A stretch of DNA of 64,000 nucleotides from Peiella sedimenti. GTDB taxonomy: Bacteria; Pseudomonadota; Alphaproteobacteria; Caulobacterales; Caulobacteraceae. Below are positions 59,202-64,000 of the stretch, one piece after another. Position 1 is the stretch's first letter; every line of letters starts with the position of its first letter. The position numbers were made by a program, and so were the translations under genes. The notes under the pieces were generated by a model. It saw nothing but the letters and a program-made list of their open reading frames with translations, was not told the DNA's origin and did no database searches. The DNA lies in NCBI RefSeq assembly GCF_030504955.1, contig NZ_JAUKTR010000001.1, positions 807,501-871,500 of the forward strand, read 5' to 3'.

Positions 59202-62200
59202 TCAGGCCTCTTCCAGCACCAGGACGCCGGGGGCGGCCTTGAGAGCGCCGCGCAGGGCGGCGTCGAGGCGATAGCGGCCAGGCAGCTTCAGCTCCACCTC
59301 GCGGCCGCCGCCGACGGAGGCGACAAGCGTCACCTCGCCCCCGCGCGGCGCGTGGGCGACGCCAAGGCGAACCTTAAGCGAGTCCAGGTCCGTGGCTGCG
59401 GCCGAGACCACGACGCGCAAGCCCTGCGCCGCCTCCTCCACCAGCTGGTCAATGGCGCGCGCCTCATCGCCGAAGAAGCGCACCTCGCCATCGGCGGCCT
59501 TGGCGCGGATCCGGGCCAGCACCCCCGCGCCGGGTTCGAGCACCTCGCGATAGCGGCGCAGTTGCTCGGGCGGAAACAGCACCTCGAACTCGCCCGTCGG
59601 ATCCGAGAAGGTGACGAAGGCGAACTTCTCGCCCGTGCGGGCGCTGGCGCGCTCCTGACGGCGGCGGACGATCCCGGCCATCATGAAGGCCTCGTGCCCG
59701 TTTTCGGCCAGCTGCACCGCCTCGGCCACCAGGGTGACGCGCTTGCGCCGCAGCACCTCGACCATGTCCTCCAGCGGATGGCCCGACAGATAGAAGCCGA
59801 TGGCGGCCAGCTCCTGGTCCAGCCGGTCAGGCCCGATCCAGGGCTCGCACTTGGGCAGGCGCGGCCGCGCCACGTGGGCCTGATCGGCGCCGAACAGGCT
59901 GACCTGATCCGAGGCGCGGTCGGCGGCGACGGACTGGGCGTAGGCGATCAGCTGGTCGGCGTTGTCGACGATCTGGCGGCGGTTCGGATGGATGGCGTCG
60001 AAGGCGCCGGCGCGGGCCAGGTTCTCCAGCGCCCGCTTGTTCACCGCCTTGGGATCGATCCGCTCCAGGAAGTCGAACAGGTCGCGGAAGGGACCGCCGT
60101 CCTCGCGCGCCTGGACGACCGAGCGCATGGCTTCGAGGCCCACGTTGCGGATGGCGCCCAGGGCATAGAGGATCGACAGCCGGCCGTCGGGCCCCTCGGC
60201 CACGTCGAAGTCGGCCTGGCTGCGGTTGACGCACGGCGGCAGGACCGGCGCCTCAAACCGGCGCGCGTCCTGGTAGAAGATCGCCAGCTTGTCCGTGTTC
60301 GATATGTCTAGGCTCATGGAGGCGGCCAGGAACTCGACGGTATGGTTCGCCTTCAGATAGCCGGTCTGATAGGCGATCAGGGCGTAGGCCGCCGCGTGGC
60401 TCTTGTTGAAGCCGTAGCCGGCGAACTTGGCCACCAGCTCGAAGATGAAGTCGGCCTGGGCCACATCGACGTGCTGAGCCTTGGCCCCCTCGATGAAGCG
60501 GGCCTTCTGGAGGTCCATTTCCTCCTTCTTCTTCTTGCCCATGGCCCGGCGCAGCAGGTCGGCCTCGCCCAGGCTGTAGCCGGACAGCACCTGGGCGATC
60601 TGCATCACCTGTTCCTGGTAGATGATGACGCCGTAGGTCTCCTTCAGGATCGGCTCCAGCCGTGGGTGCAGGACGTCCACCTCTTGGCGGCCGAACTTGC
60701 GGTCCACATAGGTGTCGATGTTCTCCATCGGCCCGGGCCGGTAAAGTGAGATGAGGGCGGTGATCTCCTCCAGCGAGCCGCAGCGCAGCTTGCGCAGGGT
60801 GTCGCGCATGCCCTGGCTTTCCAGCTGGAACACCCCGACCGTCTGGCCCGAGGCCATCAGCTCATAGGTGGCGGCGTCGTCCAGCGGCAGGGCCGCCAGA
60901 TCCAGCGCCACGCCCCGCTTGGCCAGGTAGCGGACCGCCCGGTCCAGCACCGTCAGCGTCTTCAGGCCCAGGAAGTCGAACTTCACCAGACCGGCGCTTT
61001 CGACCCACTTCATATTGAACTGGGTGGCCGGCAGCTCTGAGCGTGGGTCCTGATAGAGCGGCGACAGCTCCACCAGCGGCCGGTCGCCGATGACGATGCC
61101 GGCCGCGTGGGTCGAGGCGTTGCGGTATAGGCCCTCCAGCTTGAGCGCCGTTTCCAGCAGGGCGTCGACAGCGCGGTCCTGGGCGCGGGCCTCCTTCAGC
61201 CGGGGCTCCAGCTCGATGGCCTGGGCCAGGGTCACCGGATTGGCCGGGTTGTTCGGCACCATCTTGGCCAGGCGATCCACCTGGCCCAGCGGCAGCTGCA
61301 TCACGCGGCCCACGTCGCGCAGCACGGCGCGCGCCTGCAAGGTGCCGAAGGTGATGATCTGGGCCACCCGGTCTTCGCCATAGCGCTGCTGCACGTAGGC
61401 GATGACCTCCTCGCGGCGCTCCTGGCAGAAGTCGATGTCGAAGTCGGGCATCGAGACCCGCTCGGGGTTCAGGAAACGCTCGAACAGCAGCCCGAAGCGC
61501 AAGGGATCCAGGTCGGTGATCGACATGGCCCAGGCCACCATGGACCCGGCGCCCGAGCCGCGCCCCGGCCCGACGGGCACGCCGTGCGCCTTGGCCCACT
61601 TGATGAAGTCCGACACGATCAGGAAGTAGCCGGAAAAGCCCATCTGCTGGATCACCCGGACCTCGTGGTCCAGGCGATCCCAGTAGGCCTGCTCATCAGT
61701 CGCCAACTGCACCGCCGCCAGGCGCTGGCGCAGGCCCTCGCGGGCCTGGTGGGCCAGCTCCTCCTCCTCCGAACGCCCCGCCCCGGTGTCGAAGCGCGGC
61801 AGGATCGGATCGCGCTTCTTGACCAGGAAGGCGCAGCGCCGGGCGATGTCGATGGTGTTCTCGCAGGCCTCGGGCAAGTCCGCGAACAGCTCGCGCATGG
61901 CCGCGGCCGGTTTGAACCAGTGCTGGTCCGTCAGGCGGCGGCGATCCTCCTCGCCCAGGAACGAGCCGTCGGCGATGCACAGCAGCGCCTCGTGCGCCTT
62001 GGCCATGGAGGCGTCGGCGAAATAGACATCGTTGGTGGCCACCAAGGGCGCGTCGTGGTCGTAAGCCCAGGCGATCAACCCCGGTTCCGCTGCGGCCTGT
62101 TCCGGCAGTCCGTGCCGCTGCAGCTCCACATAGAAGCGGTCGCCAAAGGCTTCCTGCATGGCCGCCAGCGCCTTCGCGGCCTCAGGTCCCTTGCCCTGGG

Positions 62201-62645
62201 CGAAGAGGTTATCCACAGGGCCGTCCTGGCCCCCCGACAACAGGATCAGGCCCTCAGACAGTTCGACCACGCGCGCCCAGGCGACGGAAGGTTCACTGAG
62301 CTCGGCCCCATCGACGAAGGCCTCGGACGACAGGCGCGATAGGTTGGCGTAGCCGGTTTCGTCCTGAGCGATCAGAACCACCGTGGGCGTTCGGGCCCAG
62401 CGCTCGGGCCGGCGCTCGCCGATGCCCGTCACCGGCAGGGCGCAGCCGATCAGGGGCTGGACCCCGGCGTCGCGACAGGCTTGCGAAATTTCAAGTGCGC
62501 CGAACAGGTTGGCCCGGTCCGCCACGCCCACCGCGGGCATCCCCTGCCCTGCGGCCAACTGGCCGATTTTGCCCGCCTTGATCGCGCCCTCGAGCAGCGA
62601 ATAGGCGGTGCGGACCCGCAGGTGAATAAAGCCCTGGCTCAACAC
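59202..62645 (-). CDS. dnaE: DNA polymerase III alpha subunit
   Basis: A 1147-residue replicative C-family polymerase. The PHP domain starts [20 protein letters not shown]; the catalytic aspartates are in [17 protein letters not shown] and in [16 protein letters not shown]. Further marks are [22 protein letters not shown] and [18 protein letters not shown]; the C-terminal OB fold and tail ([12 protein letters not shown]) follow. GTG start. It lies 42 bases after the SidA-like gene on the same strand; DnaE2 is encoded at 39.6-42.9 kb. Confidence 0.96.
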   Translation of the reverse strand: MLSQGFIHLRVRTAYSLLEGAIKAGKIGQLAAGQGMPAVGVADRANLFGALEISQACRDAGVQPLIGCALPVTGIGERRPERWARTPTVVLIAQDETGYANLSRLSSEAFVDGAELSEPSVAWARVVELSEGLILLSGGQDGPVDNLFAQGKGPEAAKALAAMQEAFGDRFYVELQRHGLPEQAAAEPGLIAWAYDHDAPLVATNDVYFADASMAKAHEALLCIADGSFLGEEDRRRLTDQHWFKPAAAMRELFADLPEACENTIDIARRCAFLVKKRDPILPRFDTGAGRSEEEELAHQAREGLRQRLAAVQLATDEQAYWDRLDHEVRVIQQMGFSGYFLIVSDFIKWAKAHGVPVGPGRGSGAGSMVAWAMSITDLDPLRFGLLFERFLNPERVSMPDFDIDFCQERREEVIAYVQQRYGEDRVAQIITFGTLQARAVLRDVGRVMQLPLGQVDRLAKMVPNNPANPVTLAQAIELEPRLKEARAQDRAVDALLETALKLEGLYRNASTHAAGIVIGDRPLVELSPLYQDPRSELPATQFNMKWVESAGLVKFDFLGLKTLTVLDRAVRYLAKRGVALDLAALPLDDAATYELMASGQTVGVFQLESQGMRDTLRKLRCGSLEEITALISLYRPGPMENIDTYVDRKFGRQEVDVLHPRLEPILKETYGVIIYQEQVMQIAQVLSGYSLGEADLLRRAMGKKKKEEMDLQKARFIEGAKAQHVDVAQADFIFELVAKFAGYGFNKSHAAAYALIAYQTGYLKANHTVEFLAASMSLDISNTDKLAIFYQDARRFEAPVLPPCVNRSQADFDVAEGPDGRLSILYALGAIRNVGLEAMRSVVQAREDGGPFRDLFDFLERIDPKAVNKRALENLARAGAFDAIHPNRRQIVDNADQLIAYAQSVAADRASDQVSLFGADQAHVARPRLPKCEPWIGPDRLDQELAAIGFYLSGHPLEDMVEVLRRKRVTLVAEAVQLAENGHEAFMMAGIVRRRQERASARTGEKFAFVTFSDPTGEFEVLFPPEQLRRYREVLEPGAGVLARIRAKAADGEVRFFGDEARAIDQLVEEAAQGLRVVVSAAATDLDSLKVRLGVAHAPRGGEVTLVASVGGGREVELKLPGRYRLDAALRGALKAAPGVLVLEEA

Positions 62646-62687
62646 GCTCCCCGGCGCCGGTCAGCGGCAGCTAGGCCGCCCGACGAC

Positions 62688-62777
62688 TCAGGCGGCGTAT
62701 TGCGCGACGATGCAGACCATCCAAACGAAGCCGCAACAGGACGCAAGCGACAGCGTCTCGCGAACCACCTTGCCCAT
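62688..62777 (-). CDS. sidA: SidA-like SOS-induced cell division inhibitor (29 residues)
   Basis: A 29-codon reading frame: MGKVVRETLS, then a hydrophobic segment LASCCGFVWMVCIVAQY and AA. One short basic N terminus and one membrane helix. GGGGA lies nine bases before the ATG. It has a TTGACG/TAGAAC promoter with a consensus LexA box nested in its spacer. Caulobacter SidA is a 29-residue LexA-controlled inner membrane peptide that blocks division through FtsW/FtsN and, as I recall, is next to dnaE. Length, topology, SOS control and neighbour all match. Gene finders usually miss a frame this short. Confidence 0.82.
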   Translation of the reverse strand: MGKVVRETLSLASCCGFVWMVCIVAQYAA

Positions 62778-62809
62778 AGATGTTGTCCCCAGCTTTGTGT
62801 TGCCGGTTT

Positions 62810-62838
62810 GTTCTATGTTCTACGTCCGTTCTCGTCAA
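62810..62838 (-). promoter_or_regulatory. SOS promoter of sidA with nested LexA box
   Basis: On the minus strand -35 TTGACG (62838-62833) and -10 TAGAAC (62815-62810) are separated by 17 bases. The spacer contains GTTCTACGTCCGTTC on the plus strand (62817-62831), a perfect GTTC-N7-GTTC LexA site. An additional GTTC lies at 62810-62813. LexA bound here would block RNA polymerase directly. Confidence 0.85.
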
Positions 62839-62867
62839 GCGTCACTTTGTTGTCGCGTTTCGCGGGA

Positions 62868-63800
62868 TCAGAGTCCCAGCGCCAGCTCCAGGTTCTGCAC
62901 CGCCGCGCCCGAGGCGCCCTTGCCCAGGTTGTCCAGCTGGGCGACCAGCAGAGCCTGTTCGCCGCCGCGCGCCCCGAAGACGAACAGCCGCATCCTGTTG
63001 GTGCCGTTCAGGGCCTCGGGCTCCAGGCCGGCCAGGGCCGAGCTTTCCTCAAGCGGCGCCACCGAGACGCAGGGCTGGTCCGCGTACTCGGCCGTCAGCG
63101 CCGCGTGCAGCGTCTCGGGCGACGGCCGCCCGGGCAGCGCGCCCAGATGCAACGGCACGGACACCAGCATGCCCTGGCGGAACCGCCCCACCGAGGGCAC
63201 GAACAGGGGTGGCCGCGAAAGTCCCGCGTGTTCCTGCATTTCCGGCACGTGCTTGTGCTGGAGCTTGAGCCCGTAGAGGCGGAAGTTGTCGGCCGTGGCG
63301 TCGGGCGCCGCAGGGTCTTCGAAGGCGGCGATCATGGCCTTGCCGCCGCCCGAGTAGCCAGACACGGCGTTGACGCTGATCGGATGGCCCGCAGGGACCA
63401 GCCCTTCGCCCACCAGCGGCCGCATGAGGGCGATGAAGCCGGTCGGATAGCAGCCGGGATTGGAGATGCGCGTCGAGGCGCGAATGCGCTCGGCCTGGCG
63501 GCCGCCGTCCAGCTCGGCCAGGCCATAGGTCCAGTCATGGGCTGTGCGATGGGCGGTGGAGGCGTCGATGACCCGCACCCTGGGGGTCTCGATCATGGCC
63601 ACGGCCTCTTTCGCCGCGTCGTCCGGCAGACACAGGATCACCGCGTCGGCCGTGTTCAACGCCTCGCGCCGGGCCTCGAGGTCGCGCCTGCGCTCGCCCA
63701 GCAGGATCAGCTTCAGGTCTTGGCGGCCTTCCAGCTGCCGCAGTACGTCCAGGCCCGTGGTGCCGGCCTCGCCGTCGATGAAGATGGTGGGGAGGGTCAT
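62868..63800 (-). CDS. argC: N-acetyl-gamma-glutamyl-phosphate reductase (type 2)
   Basis: A 310-residue short-form AGPR, the NADPH-dependent third step of arginine synthesis. The Rossmann start is TIFIDGEAGTTGLDVLRQLEGR, typical of the type 2 subfamily; the catalytic cysteine is in RISNPGCYPTGFIALMRPLV, followed by HxxE-like HKHVPEMQEH. Start at 63800 with AGGACG upstream. The sidA promoter begins 30 bases after its stop codon. Confidence 0.95.
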   Translation of the reverse strand: MTLPTIFIDGEAGTTGLDVLRQLEGRQDLKLILLGERRRDLEARREALNTADAVILCLPDDAAKEAVAMIETPRVRVIDASTAHRTAHDWTYGLAELDGGRQAERIRASTRISNPGCYPTGFIALMRPLVGEGLVPAGHPISVNAVSGYSGGGKAMIAAFEDPAAPDATADNFRLYGLKLQHKHVPEMQEHAGLSRPPLFVPSVGRFRQGMLVSVPLHLGALPGRPSPETLHAALTAEYADQPCVSVAPLEESSALAGLEPEALNGTNRMRLFVFGARGGEQALLVAQLDNLGKGASGAAVQNLELALGL

Positions 63801-63841
63801 GGCGGCGTCCTAACCCTTCGGTCGCGTCAGGAGAAGGCGCT

Positions 63842-64000
63842 TCAATCCACCACCGGCACGCCCGGCGGATACCAGGTGATCTCGAAGCGCAGGCCGTCCG
63901 GATCCTTCATGAACAGCGCCCTGGCGCCGTTTAGGTCCCGAATCTCGGGCGCGTCAAAGCCAACGGCGCGCATCTGGGTCTGCACCCGCTCCACCGTCTC
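63842..64000 (-). CDS. VOC/glyoxalase-fold protein (3' part)
   Basis: Only the last 52 codons are in the window. They read ETVERVQTQMRAVGFDAPEI, then GARALFMKDPDGLRFEITWY and end PPGVPVVD. The FMKDPDGLRFEI segment is the hallmark of the C-terminal half of vicinal-oxygen-chelate (glyoxalase I/dioxygenase-like) domains, with the glutamate as metal ligand. The substrate cannot be told. It lies 41 bases upstream of argC on the same strand. Confidence 0.85.
   Translation of the reverse strand, partial: ETVERVQTQMRAVGFDAPEIRDLNGARALFMKDPDGLRFEITWYPPGVPVVD

Noticed and set aside
62668..62696. GCCGCC/GGCGGC stem between sidA and dnaE as an attenuator
   Set aside because: Short stem with a ten-base loop and no T-run; common by chance at this GC content.

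Overview
The window comes from a high-GC alphaproteobacterium, almost certainly of the order Caulobacterales (a Brevundimonas/Caulobacter-like cell). The order-level call rests on a PopA-type c-di-GMP effector, a 29-residue SidA-like SOS division inhibitor next to dnaE, a likely DgcB next to rhlE, a two-domain cold shock protein, an alphaproteobacterial LexA motif (GTTC-N7-GTTC) and a very large TonB-dependent receptor. The genus is a guess.

Layout. 1-3.6 kb: end of a suf operon for Fe-S cluster assembly (sufC-sufD-sufS-sufT-sufA), interrupted by two palindromic repeat elements that carry the Shine-Dalgarno sequences of sufD and sufS. 3.6-8 kb: plsC-like acyltransferase, TfoX-like protein, diguanylate cyclase, rhlE. 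8-13 kb: TonB receptor and a three-gene regulatory operon (OmpR-like regulator with a degenerate receiver, small protein, MarR-like regulator), preceded by an AT-rich operator-like stretch. 13-21 kb: metC-like enzyme, lone amino-acid-binding lipoprotein, photolyase-cfa-sseA operon, kdsA and a DUF3089 protein. 21-27 kb: recG, sdhE, mfd. 27-33 kb: secreted protein divergent from an XRE regulator, popA, BrkB-like protein, TusA-like protein, and an overlapping NUDIX/MaoC/HExxH trio. 33-37.5 kb: rlpA, tmk-holB-tatD-MBL cluster, tRNA-Ser. 37.6-39.6 kb: HTH and DUF1353 genes of phage-like character and a secreted protein. 39.6-45.2 kb: SOS mutagenesis cassette imuA-imuB-dnaE2 with a LexA box. 45-50 kb: lipoprotein, SLC13-like permease, two small genes each preceded by an FNR/FixK-like box, tRNA-Arg, complex I accessory subunit, tRNA-Pro, DUF192 lipoprotein, cold shock protein, tRNA-Glu. 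50-58 kb: recJ, lipoprotein, phaC, M15 peptidase, GPH transporter, mazG. 58-64 kb: acyltransferase, dnaE, sidA, argC and the end of a VOC-fold gene.

How the genes work together. Genome maintenance dominates: recG, mfd, recJ, photolyase, dnaE, holB, tmk, imuABC and sidA. Two LexA boxes link mutagenesis and division arrest to one SOS signal. A c-di-GMP synthase (DgcB-like) and a c-di-GMP reader (PopA) form a cell-cycle/surface theme. Five convergent gene pairs end on one shared CTAG that provides both stop codons.
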